Shown one piece after another: positions 22,884 through 34,941 of a stretch of DNA of 64,000 bases. Position 1 is the stretch's first letter; each line of letters opens with the position of its first letter. Source of the stretch: Cephalotus follicularis (lineage: Eukaryota; Streptophyta; Magnoliopsida; Oxalidales; Cephalotaceae); the NCBI GenBank assembly GCA_001972305.1, contig BDDD01005728.1, positions 1-64,000 on the forward strand, in the 5' to 3' direction. Both the position numbers and the translations under genes were made by a program. The notes beneath the pieces are model-generated. The model had not been told where the DNA came from and did no database searches. It worked only from the letters and a program-made list of their open reading frames with translations.

Positions 22884-24352
22884 GGAGGAAGCTAAATTTT
22901 ACGGATTTACAGGTTGTTGGATTTGAGCGGAATGGTTTAAGGCAGTCCTAGGATTTGGGTCAGGTTGTGAGGACATTTTTCCTTTTTCTCTTTCGTGCAG
23001 AGCGGATGCTAGTTGTGAAATTAGTTTTTCCATGTTATGCTGACTAGTCATCACAGTGCTCATAAGAAGTTCCATGCTCTTTTCTAACGCCGAAATCCTA
23101 GACGGATCCTCCCTTTGGTTTGGCAATCCAGAAGATTGTTGATTTGAGAATTGATTTTATGGTGGGAAGGATGGTCGATTAGAGTTTGAATTTTGGGAGA
23201 ACCTTGGAAATGTCTGTTGTGGGGCAGACTGGATAGGGAAGCTCGAAGGTTGTCCCGAAAAGTGTGGAGGTGGGGCACCAACGCTAGAAGGCTGCCCCGA
23301 AAAGCTAAATTGTCCTCGCATGTTTTGCCCTTGACTCCATGAGAAGTTTGGATGATTTCGCCAACCCGGATTGTAAGTGTTACTATACGGGTTGTATTAG
23401 TTCATAGCAGACACATTCTCAGGAGTATATTGGCTATCAATATAGTTTTGGCATTCTTCAAAAACATGATTTGGGGACTGGCACCAAGAACACATAGGGG
23501 TGTTTTGATTGATTTTGTTTACTTGTGTGGAACCCCTAATAAGCGATTCTAGTCTCGTCACGAGACTGTCTAACTGTGCCACTTTAGCAACTGCTCCTTC
23601 TATAATGTACCCTTTACTTGGCAATGCTCTCTCGGAAACTTGAGCCGACTCCCACTCTCTAGTTCACTCACCCAAATATAAAAGGAAATTCCATGCATCG
23701 TTTTCATCAGTGTACGAGGTGAAACGATCGGGACACATAGATTCGACCAATTGCTTGTTCTGGTAGTCGACCCTTCGTAGATGATTTGGCATAAATGCCA
23801 CGTGTACAAACCATGATGAGGACACTCTAAGAGAAGATCCTTGAAACGTTTCATACACCTAGAAAACGATTCTTTGGGTTTTTGACAAAACTGGAGAATG
23901 TCGTTCCTAAGTTTATTCGTTTTATGAAGTGGAAATAATCTCTTAAGGAACGAGACAGTGAGCTGATCCCAAGTGGAGATGGAATTGGTTGGGAGACTGT
24001 AGAGCCACTTCTTAGCTCCATCTTTAAGAGCAAATTTTATGAATCGCAACTTAATATCATCATCAGATAGTTGCTGAAGTTTCATGGGGGCGCATACCTC
24101 CTCGAACTCGCGAAGGAAGAGATATGCATCCTCATTGGATACACCATGAAACTGCGAGAGCATGCTAATGAACTGTGATTTCAACTCAAAATTGTTCCCG
24201 TTAGGTGCAGGCAACAGGATACTGGATGGTTGCACTGTCCTAGCGGGGTAGAATTTATCACGAAGAGTTTGAAGTGGGTGTGCGTCCGCCATTGGTCTTG
24301 GTTGATTAATTCTTTCTAAGCGATGATTTGGACCACGCACCCAATCGGTCAT
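22884..24352 (-). pseudogene. Ath1 gag
   Basis: The reading starts at 24352 (MTDWVRGPNHRLERINQPRP) and holds the Athila gag core (FELKSQFISMLSQFHGVSNE, DAYLFLREFEEVCAPMKLQQ, IKLRFIKFALKDGAKKWLYS, STWDQLTVSFLKRLFPLHKT). It continues through a CSWCQSPNHVFEEC zinc knuckle (about 23465-23505) and a Gln/Asn-rich, repeat-like stretch. It makes the particle shell. The region is broken. Confidence 0.85.
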
Positions 24353-24693
24353 AAACTAACTTAAATGGAATCCTAAACTAATGGTAGAAATTAACTTAGC
24401 AAAATTAGGGTTTGTTTAAAGCTTATGCAAAGATTATGAGAATTTGTAGTTAAAGCTTATGCAATTCCCTAATTAAACTAAGCTAACGGAAACACAAAGG
24501 TCAAGGCAAGAAACCTAATTTATCTACGTCAGAAAACTGTTAAAGTTTATGCAAATGAAGTTAAATGTTGTTAAAATTTATGATGAACCTAATTAAACTA
24601 AATTTGAATTGTTAGAAAAACGTAAAAATAAATACTACGAATCAGTCGAATAAATTTAAACTAATTTAAACTGTTTCCCCGGCAGCGGCGCCA
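24353..24693 (-). other. Ath1 5' leader and tRNA-Asp primer-binding site
   Basis: AT-rich leader with no gene. Positions 24676-24693 read TCCCCGGCAGCGGCGCCA on the plus strand, which is the 3' end of plant tRNA-Asp with one change. It stands six bases from the LTR start at 24700. Confidence 0.88.
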
Positions 24694-24699
24694 AAAACT

Positions 24700-25873
24700 T
24701 GTTCACTGATTTAGAATGTTTTAAAATTTATAGCCGCAACTGCACAAATCATGCAGTAACGGGTCGAACACAGAGAAACATAAACTAGTTGTAATCTATC
24801 CAACCTAAGCGAAGTATACCAAATCTGAAATAAACTATCAGAAACTACTCCTAATTATGCAAAGTAAAAACAAAACAAGAAATTAAGACTTCGAAAATTA
24901 AAAGCGTTAAATTCAAATTACTAAGAAATAAAGCATGCAATGAATAAAAGTGAAAAGAATATATAATAAAGAAACAGTTTTAGGGTATAGAAACTCACCG
25001 TAGATTGTATTGAACAATTCCATTGAGTTGAACGATCATACCTTGATAAACAACGAGATCTAGGTCTATACGGAGTGCGGCGGTGATGACAAGACGTATG
25101 AGTAGACATGCTAGGTCTACACAAAGTACGGCAACAGTGGCGGCAAGACGTATGAGTAGACATGCTAGGTCTACACGAAGTGTGTTCGTTGCGACAAATC
25201 GTATGCGTAGACTCCGTTGAATTAAGATCCATTTATTCACCAACTTTCAGCTTCACCGACAAGATGTTTGTGGATTTTAATCAGACAGAAAAAGTGTGTG
25301 TGAAGGCAGAAATAGTGAAGAACAAATCAAATATTCAAGGATTTTTATTGATGGAATTGAAACAATAACAATCTAGGCTTGTTGTTCCCTAAAACCTTGG
25401 AAAGTTTAGCTCCTAAACATTGTAAAACAAAACTAAATTGATAAAGAGAAATTAGGGTTCTTCAGCCTCTTCACTACTCTACACTCTTGATTTGGCCAGA
25501 TATAAGTTGCTTATATACTACAAAGCTAATAAAAGACGGAATAAAAGCAATCCTAGTTACAAAATATGGCAAAAAATTTAACTTTCTATTTCTGCTGCAG
25601 AGGAAGACGTCGACTTCTTTTATGTAAACCCATAAAATACATCGATGTAAATGAAAGGCGTCGACGCTTTTACTCTGTTTTCTGCCGAATTTGTCCATTC
25701 TTCAATCTTTACTCTTTCAAGCTCCAATTTGCACACTTTTGGGTAGTATTCTTGCACTTTGGTCATTTTGCACTTCTGCCTGAAAATCAATATAACACAA
25801 CCAAAGTAGTCTATTCCAAGCATAAAAATATCACAAATAACACATTAAAAACAACACATTTTTATTCTAAACA
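24700..25873 (-). repeat. 5' LTR of Ath1
   Basis: Length 1174 bp, TG at 24700 to CA at 25873. Its right-hand 200 bp (shared words such as GTAGTCTATTCCAA and ACACATTTTTAT) resembles the right end of the Ath2 LTRs (49870-49962 and 56290-56382), so the two Athila copies are related families. It contains the roughly 52-bp array (25060-25215). Confidence 0.88.
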
Positions 25874-25883
25874 ACTCTTAACT

Positions 25884-26865
25884 AAGACGTCAACGTCTAT
25901 TGCCTCATCACATAAAGGCATCGATGCTTAGCACAAAAGCATCGACGTTTTAACAGCCCAGAACACTGTCTCTTCCACACAACACCCAAACAGGAACATG
26001 AAATCCATTTATTCAAGCAATCTATCATAGGATCCACACAGAAATCATTATGCATGCATTCTCCACATATCCAAGAGTTCATATTATCAACCAAACATCT
26101 ATATCAACTCCAAAATAGGCATACAATTCATGCATTATATTCATGGCAAAACATCCCCTATGAACTGAAAAGTGTACATATACTTCCCCTATCTCTTGTT
26201 TCAAGTTAGAAACCTTGAGAGTCCATGTCTTTGTGTTCCAAGGGTTGATCACAGCAGTTCCAAGGTTGTCCCATTGCTGCAAGCCTCCAGCTCCAAGTTT
26301 CCCAAAGCTCCACTGGTCCAGCAATGGAGGAAGTGCTTATGTCTCCTCACTGTTCTCCTTAACACTCAGGTGTTCAACCAGACAAGCAGGGTGGAGAGAG
26401 CATTTACGCTAGGGAACTCTCTTCCCTCATCACTATTCCCGTTGCATGCATTTGCAGGTTCCATTTCCCCATTCCTTCTCTCCCCGTTTTCTTCTTTCTT
26501 TTTGATCTTTTCCCTTTTTGTTTTCTGCATTTGCAGGTGAAGATGTGTGCTCCTTTGCATGCACAAGGTTGAGGACACGTTCTGTTGCATGCCTGGTAAC
26601 ATTCCATCAAGCACAACAAGTTGCTTCTGGTGCCTGCAAAGGCCTTGGATTTCCCTTCCCTTGCACGTTATTCTGTCAGTTCATAACGTCACTGATATTC
26701 TTCTGAAAGACGTCGACGTCTTCTCTAGTCATCGATGTATTTTCCTCTTTCATACAAGGGCGTCGATGCCTTCGTCTGCATCGACGTGCATGTTCATGCA
26801 TCTGCGTGCGCCCTTCGCTCCCATAGGCGTCGATGTCTTTACAAAGACATCGACGCGTTTAGCCC
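25884..26865. repeat. CGTCGACG motif groups in the 16391-27061 LTR, right of Ath1
   Basis: Three units at 25886-25952 (AAGACGTCAACGTCTATT, AAGGCATCGATGCTTAG, AAAGCATCGACGTTTT) and about six at 26705-26865 (for example AAAGACGTCGACGTCTTC and AAAGACATCGACGCG). The second group sits near the LTR 5' end, matching 10645-10802. Confidence 0.8.
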
Positions 26866-27384
26866 AAAACTGCATCGTTTTGCCTCTAATTGTATCATTT
26901 AGAATTTCTTTATTATCCCAATCATTCCCTCGTCCAAAATCTACCCTTTTAAGTTTTGGAAAGCATCATCTAAGTCAAAAACCATGCCATTCCCATAAAT
27001 TCAATAATAATATTTGAATAAAATTGAAATATTACATTGTGCAAAAATCTCGGGCGTTACATTGTGATAAGTTATAAAACTTAAAACAATATAGTTCGAT
27101 TGTGTAACCAATCCTTTAAACGTTGCACCATCTTTGGAAAATACTTTCCCCAGTCATTTGAAAAAAAAAATATATTTAGAAAATATACATTTTTGTACAA
27201 TTAAAGATTATAATAATCATGCAAGCTTTTCAAAACGGTTAACACTTTTTAGTAATCAACCACAATTCAATTCACAGTTCAGTAACAATGCAAACATATG
27301 CTTAGAATGCATCTAGGATCATTTCTAGAGTTGTTTTGGGTCTAACGGGTCTCATTCGAGTACAACCTTTTCAAACAGGGGAAT

Positions 27385-27820
27385 AAGTGTCGATGCTTAT
27401 CCCCTGGGCGTCGACGTCTTTACCCTAAGGCGCCAACACTTCGTGCAGTTATTCCCAGGCATTTTAGGAACAAAGACGTCGATGCTTTTCCAAAGACATC
27501 GATGTCCTTATGATACCAGGATGTATCAGTTCACAATCTTGATTCAAGGGGGAAGAATCTGACCCTTGACCTTCACACAAACAATCTCGTCCTCTCACTG
27601 TGTAAGGCACGCTATTGGTTATCAGAATATTTAACCAGAACATCAATTCATGAATAAATCATGCAACCACAAGTGGGTATTTCACCACCCACTGTGAACA
27701 CTACTGTTCTAGAATTACCCAGAAAAGGCGTCGATGTCTGACTCAAACATCGACGTCTATCACATTCACACACGAAGGCATCGACGTCTTTATGTAGGCG
27801 TCGACGTCTATTTAGCCCAG
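27385..27820. repeat. CGTCGACG motif groups in the GypA2 3' LTR
   Basis: Two subgroups, 27385-27512 and 27725-27820, with about nine units in all, including GGGCGTCGACGTCTTT, AAAGACGTCGATGCTTTT, AAAGACATCGATGTCC and AGGCGTCGACGTCTAT. The partner LTR has them at 34850-34885, 37095-37125 and 37345-37430, so the arrangement predates insertion. Confidence 0.82.
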
Positions 27821-28574
27821 AACGTCATTTCCATGTTTTTAACACACCGGGCCATTACCAATCCGTCCTTTACACAAACCAGTTCGAATATTCATGTAAT
27901 TTACACATGCATGGTTACTCCGTACATCACAACAGTCATCACAACAAATCCAGAGATTTCAATTCATCTATTAACATGCAATTCATCAATGGCATTTAAT
28001 TATCTTAAAACTCAAAATGCATGTATAAAGTTCACCACTTTCCCCTACCTCTGGTTTCAAGTTAGAAACCTTGTAAGTCAACCTCTTTGCGTTCCAAGGA
28101 TTGCTCACAGCAGCTCCAAGATTCGTCCCAAGTTGCAATCCAAGCAGTTCCAAGTTCCAAGCTCCAAGTGCTCAACAATGGTGGTATTCCTCTTTCTTTC
28201 TCCCTCTGTTTTTCCTTTCAACTCTCAGGTCTCTTTCCTTTTCTTTCTCACAGTGTTTAGCTGAGAAGGAGGATAAGGAAGAGGTGTTTTATGCTGGCAG
28301 GAATCCTTTCCTTTTCTCATGGTTCACAAGCACCCATACACACCCGTGCTCTCCTCTTTCCCCCCCTATTTTGGCTCCTTTTCTTTCCCTTTCAGTAGGT
28401 TGCAGATGAAGATGGCACATCCTTTTGCATGCACCAGGTGAAGGACACGTTTTGGAGTATGCCTGGTACCACACCAGCATGCTCAACACATCGCTTTGTG
28501 CATGTCAACATGCCTCAAAAGTTGTCCATTTGCATGTTATTCTGTCAGTGCATAACGTGACTGATATTCTTTTC

Positions 28575-28725
28575 AAAGACGTCGATGTCTTCCTTAGATG
28601 TCGATGTCTTTTCCTCTTTCATAAGAGGGTGTCGATGTCTTCGTCTACATCGACATGCATGTACATGCATTCACGTGCGCCTCAGTCCCATAGGCGTCGA
28701 CGTCTTTTACAAAGACATCGACACG
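28575..28725. repeat. CGTCGACG motif group near the 5' end of the GypA2 3' LTR
   Basis: About six units, including AAAGACGTCGATGTCTTCC and AGGCGTCGACGTCTTTTAC followed by AAAGACATCGACACG. The counterpart is 38188-38345. Confidence 0.82.
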
Positions 28726-28929
28726 CTTATCCCAAAACTGCACCGTTTTGCCTCTAATTTTATCATTTAACATTTCTTTAACATTCCAAACATTCCCTCT
28801 TCCAAAATCTAACCTTTTAAATTTTGGAAAGCATCATCTAAGTCAGAAATTATGCCATTCTCATTAATTCAATAATAAGATTACATTTCAAATTGGAATA
28901 TCACAATAACAAAGATCCTGGGTGTTACA

Positions 28930-28944
28930 TCCACCCCTCCTTCA
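28930..28944 (-). other. GypA2 polypurine tract
   Basis: The minus strand reads GAAGGAGGGGTGGA directly before the 3' LTR start at 28929. It would prime second-strand DNA synthesis. Confidence 0.85.
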
Positions 28945-28974
28945 AGAAATTTCATCCTCGAAATTAACACAATA

Positions 28975-30241
28975 CTAAAACAAATATGGGTAACGTTCTC
29001 GGATATCATCCTCACGTTCCCAAGTCGCTTCAGCTGGTCGATGAAACTGCCACAGAACCTTTACCATCGAAATGGTCCGGTTCCTCAATACTTGTGTCTT
29101 CCAATCCAAGATTCTCATGGGCGACTCCTCGCAAGAAAGGTCATCCCTCACCGTAATCGAGTTACAATCCAGAACATGTGATGGATCTCGGATATAACCT
29201 CGTAGCATCGATACATGGAAGACATCATGTATGCCTTACAAAGTAAGAGGCAAGGCTAGCTGATAAGCTACCTCCCCAACCCTCTCCATAATCTCAAAAG
29301 GACCAATGTAGCGTGGCTCTAACTTGCCCTTCTTCCCGAATATTTGTACCCCTCTCCACGGAGATACCTTCAAAAACACGTGATCTCCAACACTGAAGGA
29401 CAAAGGCCTTCTCTTCACACTGCCGACATAGCTCTTCTGCCGACTCTGAGCAGCAAGCAGCTTCTTTTGATCGTCTTGATCTTTTCTGAAGTATCCTCTA
29501 CTAACTCAGTCCCGAGTAAAGGTCGCTCCCCGACCTCATCCAAACATACAGGAGATCTACATTTCCTCCCATACAGTGCTTCGAACGATGCCATACCGAT
29601 ACTGGAATGATAGCTGTTATTATAGGAAAACTCTATCAAAGGAATGTGATCCTCCCATGTATATCCTCCAAGGTCTGGATGATACGCTCAGACTGCCAAT
29701 CGGTCTGAGGGTAGAAGGCAGTACTCAGGTTCAGCTTCGTCCCGAAAGTTGTCTGGAATCTCTTCAAAAAGTTGGAAGTGAAGATGGCGTCTCTATCACA
29801 TACGATGCTGACTGGAACACCGTGTAGCCTCACTATCTCCTTCACATACAACCGAGCCAGCTTGCTCGCAGAATATGTAACGTGTGTAGGCAAAAAGTGC
29901 GCCGATTTGGTGAGTCTATCCACGATAACCCACACGGCATTGTGACGGTTCTGAGTCTGAGGAAAACCCAAAACAAAATCCATCGTAACATGTTCCCACT
30001 TCCATTCTGGAATTGGTAAAGGTTGTAGCAACCCTGTCGGTCTCTGGTGCCCGGCCTTAACTGTGTGGCAAGCCAAACACCTTGCCACATACTCGGCGAT
30101 CTCTATTTTCATGCCAGGCCACCAGTAATCCCTCTTCATGTCTTGGTAAATTTTTGTGCTACCAGGGTGGATGGTGTACTGAGATCCATGAGCCCCGTAA
30201 AGTAACTCACTCTTCAACCTTGGTTCATTCGGAAGACACAC
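28975..30241 (-). pseudogene. GypA2 integrase with chromodomain-like tail
   Basis: The zinc-binding part is at the right (YTIHPGSTKIYQDMKRDYWW, CLACHTVKAGHQRPTGLLQP). The core follows (PIPEWKWEHVTMDFVLGFPQ, DRLTKSAHFLPTHVTYSASK, HGVPVSIVCDRDAIFTS, FYPQTDWQSERIIQTLED), then GPFEIMERVGEVAYQLALPL and a tail ending SMVKVLWQFHRPAEATWERE near 28980-29100. The architecture is the same as in GypB1 and GypC. It is a fossil. Confidence 0.9.
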
Positions 30242-30336
30242 ACGTCCTCGAAATCTTAAGACACCATCAGCATGTACCGAAAATTAGACTCCGAGTCCAG
30301 ATTCTATCGAATCTTTTACAGTTAAGGATCGTGTTC

Positions 30337-31836
30337 TTAAGCGTTCTTTATTTCGTCAAGCAAAACCGGTTGTACTCTCATTCTAGCCAAAAAGACTCCA
30401 GGTGACTCATTAAACGGAAACCAGTCTTGGAAGTCTTCCAACATCTTCCATTGCGACACCATCGCACTTGCAACCATAGCCTTGCGGCTCAAGGCATCAG
30501 CGACCACGTTCACTTTCCCCGGGTGGTACTGAACACTGCAATCATAATCATTAAAGAATTCTACCCACTTGCGTTGCCTCATGTTCATTTTATCCTGACA
30601 AAACAGATACCTCAAACTCTTATGATCGGTAAAGATATCAAACTGCGCCCCATAAAGATAGTGCCTCTACTTCTGAAGGGCAAAGATAATAGCTGCGAGT
30701 TCAAGGTCGTGTGTCGGGTAGTTTTCTTCATACGGCTTCGGCTTCCTGGAAGCATAAGCGATCACTCTTCCTCGCTACATCATCACGTAACCCAAACCCT
30801 TACCCGATGCATCACTATAGACTGTAAAGCCCTCATTACCCTCAGGTAATGCCGGGATAGGGGCGAATACTAACCGATCCTTCAGTTCATGGAAACTAGT
30901 TTCACAATCTTCGTCCCAGACAAACAAGGTCTTCTTCTGGGTTAGTCTAGTCAAGGGTTCGGCTATCCTTGAAAAGTTCTGGATAAACCTCCTGTAATAC
31001 CCTGCTAATCCAAGGAAACTACGTACCTTCGTCACATTCTTCGGTTGTGGCCAGTCTCACACCACTTCTGTCTTTGACAGATCCACCGCCAAGCCCTCTC
31101 CAGATACAATGTGATAAAGAAATATCGCACGGTCAAGCCAAAATTCACACTTACTGAATTTGGCATACAGCTGCTGCTCTCGGAGAATCTGGAAAACCAA
31201 CCTCAGATGGCAAGCATGCTCCTCCTCACTCCTTGAGTATACTAGTACGTCGTCAATAAACACAATGACAAGTTGGTCCAGGTATGGTCAAAACACATCG
31301 TTCATTAATGACATGAACGCAGTCGGTGCATTGGTAACACCAAAAGGCATCACGAGGAACTCGTAATGATCATACCGTGTCCGGAAGGCATTCTTCTCAA
31401 TGTCTCCTTCCCTTACTCTCAGTTGGTGATAACCTGACCTCAAATCAAGCTTGGAAAACACCCTTGATCCTTGCAACTGGTCAAACAAATCCTCGATGTG
31501 GGGTAAAGGATACTTGTTCTTGATAGTTGCCTTGTTCAACATTCTGTAGTCGATGCAGAGCCTCATCAACCCATCCTTCTTCTCGACAAACAGTATAGGC
31601 GCACCCCACGGAGAAACACTGGGTCTTACAAAACCCTTATCAATCAGGTCTTGTAAGTGTAACTTCAGCTCTTGCAACTCGGCAGGAGCCATCCGATAAG
31701 CTGATTTAGAGATAGGAGCCATTCCAGGAACAAGATCAATGACGAACTCCATACTCCTCTTCGGTGGTAAGGATCCCAAGTCATCAGGAAACACATCTGG
31801 AAATTCACACACAACTGGAATTTCCTCCAAGCTCAA
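30337..31836 (-). pseudogene. GypA2 reverse transcriptase and RNase H
   Basis: RT is at the right ([75 protein letters not shown], then [16 protein letters not shown]), then the thumb [20 protein letters not shown]. RNase H follows ([15 protein letters not shown], then the [16 protein letters not shown] end). It aligns with GypA1 5443 onward, confirming one family. Confidence 0.9.
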
Positions 31837-31859
31837 GCCTTTCTCCTTCCTTCGACAAA

Positions 31860-32315
31860 TTACATAAGCAAGATATCCTTCGCATCCTTTCTCGAGATAC
31901 CTCGATGCATGGATGAAGGATATAATCGGTGTAGAAAACCCCTTGTCTCTCTTAAACTAGAAAACCGTACCATCGGGTAGACGAAAATCAATAGTCTTCC
32001 TGTAGCAGTCCATGTAAGCATGATGTGCTGATAGCCATCCATCCCGAGAATAACATCGAAGTGGCAGATAGGCAATACTATCAAATCTTCATACAAGGAA
32101 ATGCCTGCCATAGACATCTCACAACTCATATATACAGTATCTGTATACATGGAAACTCCAGCAGATGTGCTCACATCCAAGGTATATGGCATACAGTCCG
32201 GTGTTACATCTAAACATGATGCAAATTGTGATGAAATAAAAGAATGCGATGCTCCAGGGTCCATAAACACTCTACCAGAAAGACCATAAATATACAGTGT
32301 ACCTCCAACAACCAA
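31860..32315 (-). pseudogene. GypA2 aspartic protease
   Basis: GGTLYIYGLSGRVFMDPGASHSFISSQFASC is followed by DLIVLPICHFDVILGMDGYQ. The region corresponds position for position to 5860-6200 of GypA1. Confidence 0.85.
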
Positions 32316-32399
32316 GACAGACTCCGGAACCTCTATCTGTGAAAGGGTAAAAACTCTACCTTTCGCAATGCCCTTGTCGGTATCCCTTCATTGTGAAGG

Positions 32400-33504
32400 C
32401 CCCGCTGCGGCCCCACTGCTACTTGCTGGTCCAGTCGGTGCTATAGCCTGACTCTTCGGGCAATCTCTCACTAAATGGCCAGATGCCCCACACCTCAAAC
32501 ATAATCCGTTCATCCTCCAACAATCTTTCTATAATTGGCCTTTACGACCACAGTGATAACAAGCTCCGGTTCCCGCATTACTCCCCTGACTAGGAGTACC
32601 CTGCGTGGCAGCCTACCCAGATCTGTTCTTCGATGATTTTGTCAGAGAACCACTGCCTTGCCATTTCAAAGAAGCTAGTCTCGTCGGGCTCTGTTTATTT
32701 TGTTGTGCTCGGGCCTACTCTGGTCGGTCCTCACTGGATATGCTATCCAACAGTCTCGCTTTTTGAGTGACCTCTGAAAAAGTACCCAGCTCCAAAGCCC
32801 TTATCCTCGATCGAAGATCCGGTCGCAGACCTCTCAAAAATCTCCGTATCTTCTTCACTTCATGAGCTACCAGATAAGGTGAATGTCTGGCTAGCTCCAT
32901 GAACCTTGCTTGATACTCAGCCATCGTCATTTCCCCCTGTCGTAACTCCAAGAGCTCCGTCTCCTGGTGCTCTTGTTCAATTCGTGGAACATAGGTCTCC
33001 AAGAATTCTGTATGGAATCTTCCCCAGGTACTGTCAAGCCTCTGAGATTCCCATTTTGCCTTGACCATCTCCCACCAATGTGTGGCCTCACCCCATAGAC
33101 GGTATACAGAAAATTTCTATTTTTGAGTGTCAGTGCTGTCCATTACTTCAAAGATTTTCTCCAAGTCATGCAGCCATCTCTCAGCAATACTAGCATCAAG
33201 TTCCCCCCCAGAAACTGGGTGGATTCTGTCTCATAAACCTTTCAATGTCCCTCCCAAACTGGTTATTATCCCCTGCCGGGAAGTGGTGGGGGGCTCTATG
33301 TTGCGGTCGAGCTTGCGCGTAGTACTGGCGTATCTCCTCCGCATTAGCCATATTAAAGGCCATCTGTTGCTGAAAATAATCCGCAATTTGGGCCATCGGA
33401 TCTCTGTCATCTTGGGGGACATTCATTCCTTGCGGAATATCTGCTTCCACAGGGGCATTGGATCCAACAGCTCTAGCCCTAGCACGTGTTCTCCTTCGGT
33501 CCAT
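32400..33504 (-). pseudogene. GypA2 gag
   Basis: The reading starts at 33504 (MDRRRTRARARAVGSNAPVE), with a Gln/Asn-rich N-terminal domain ending near FMRQNPPSFWGGT. The gag core follows (WGRFHTEFLETYVPRIEQEH, GEMTMAEYQARFMELARHSP, IRRFLRGLRPDLRSRIRALE), then a Ser-rich linker and knuckle remnants near 32460-32570. The GypA1 counterpart is at 13098-13796 and 6200-6710. Confidence 0.86.
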
Positions 33505-33600
33505 TCGTTCCTATAAGAAGGATGACGGTTAGTCACCACTTTAGGAAAACCATTTATTAATTGCTGAGGAAAATTTCCTAGCTAAGCATATTTGGAATAT

Positions 33601-33612
33601 GCTCTGATACCA
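33601..33612 (-). other. GypA2 primer-binding site (initiator tRNA-Met)
   Basis: TGGTATCAGAGC on the minus strand, three bases from the LTR start at 33616. Confidence 0.93.
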
Positions 33613-34941
33613 TGCTGTCACACCCCGCTTTCCAAGAAGACAACATTAAAGTGGTAAACCAATCAACCAGCATAATTCAGCTTATGCGATTCTACGTAAA
33701 CACAAAAACTTTTAATAGCGGAAGCAAAATCATGAAATAAGATGAATTTAAATTTGTATCACGCATCCCATACTACGTGATACCCACAAAGTTTATATAA
33801 AACCCAACACCATTGTCGATCGCCCATAAACGGAGCATGATAATACAGTACGAAATGAGATAAACCACAGTATCCATCAAGACATGACAGATATAAAATC
33901 CACGTTACAATAATCCAAATAACAAAGTCATTGTTCGTTAATCCAAATAACATAAACATAGAGAAACAATTCAGTCTTCTCTTCAAGTCTCCTTGCGTGA
34001 TCCATATCAAATCCCACTCCATCAATCTGTTACAGTAGGGGATTAGCCTTTGTCCTCACTCGGCTAAGTGAATAAACTCATAAATGCAGTTTGAGGTATA
34101 TGACAATGAGTATCATGAATGAATGCATCATGATGCAGTACAGTGTATATATATATATATCGCAGTATATATATCGCAAAATATACATATGGAAATATAT
34201 GCATGTTCACAGTACAGGTATAATCTCATAAGGCTACATGAACACAAGCAGTAAGTATGTCCCAAAAGGAACCAGACAAACAAGACGTCACAACCGTCGC
34301 CACCTCCTGGCCCCAACGTCATGCACTCTTACCCCATCCTCGTTTGCGAACGGTTTGAGGCAAGTCCTCCGTACAGGTTGCTTAGCACGACGGCTAAACA
34401 ATCAATAGGTTACTGGCACAGCGGCTAATGATCAGCACGCACAAACATCGTACTGTACAAGTCAAGCAATAAAATATAATTACTTGATCAAATATATTTG
34501 TTTAAAATATATTACTCCGTTCTCAGGTTGTGATAAGTTATAAAACTTAAAACAATATAGTTTGATTGTGTAACCAATCCTTTAAACATTTCACCGTCTT
34601 TGGAAAATACTTTCCCCAGTCATTTGAAAAAATATATATATTTAGCAAATATACATTTTCGTACAATTAAAGATTATAATAATCATGCAAGCTTTTCAAA
34701 ATGGTTAACACTTTTAGCAATCAACCACAATTCAATTCACAGTTCAGTAACAATGCAAACATATGCTCAGAATGCATATAGGATCGTTTCTAGAGTTGTT
34801 TCGGGTCTAACGGGTCTCATTCGAGTAGAACCTTTTCAAATAGGGGAATAAGCGTCGATGCTTATCCCCTGGGCGTCGACGTCTTTACCCTAAGGCACCA
34901 ACCCTTCGTGCAGTTATAACCAAGCATTTTAGGAACAAAGA

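Larger units (their letters stand above)
17697..25873 (-). mobile_element. Ath1: Athila-type Ty3/gypsy retrotransposon
   Basis: Minus-strand element with LTR-like ends both starting TGTTCACTGATTTAG on the plus strand (17697 and 24700), a tRNA-Asp primer-binding site, and gag, protease, RT, RNase H and integrase of Athila type. There is no chromodomain-like tail and no recognisable envelope-like gene between integrase and the 3' LTR. The flanks are ACGCT (17692-17696) and ACTCT (25874-25878), a plausible target duplication with one change. The LTR copies differ by about 6% over roughly 560 bp by my count. Coding is broken, with around eight breaks. Confidence 0.9.
16391..27061 (-). mobile_element. 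Solo LTR of family A in the GypA2 3' LTR, holding Ath1
   Basis: It starts TGTCACACCCCG at 16391 and ends CGGGCGTTACA at 27061, with TTGTG target duplications. Without Ath1 it is about 2.49 kb (16391-17696 and 25874-27061), close to the family LTR length, and has no internal domains. The acceptor-like block (16833-16880) and a decayed donor-like block (26186-26222) lie in the usual places. TA-rich microsatellites sit at about 16945-16975. Confidence 0.88.
15496..28929 (-). repeat. 3' LTR of GypA2, in two segments
   Basis: Segments 15496-16390 and 27067-28929 make about 2.76 kb. The split is marked by TTGTG on both sides of the inner insertion (16386-16390 and 27062-27066). The uninterrupted copy at 34521 onward confirms the join. 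It ends GGTGTTACA against a purine tract. Confidence 0.92.

Noticed and set aside
34142-34160. TA-rich runs here and near 16950, 50840 and 55435 considered as matrix-attachment or origin sites
   Set aside because: Simple TA microsatellites, common in AT-rich plant LTRs, with no further supporting signal.
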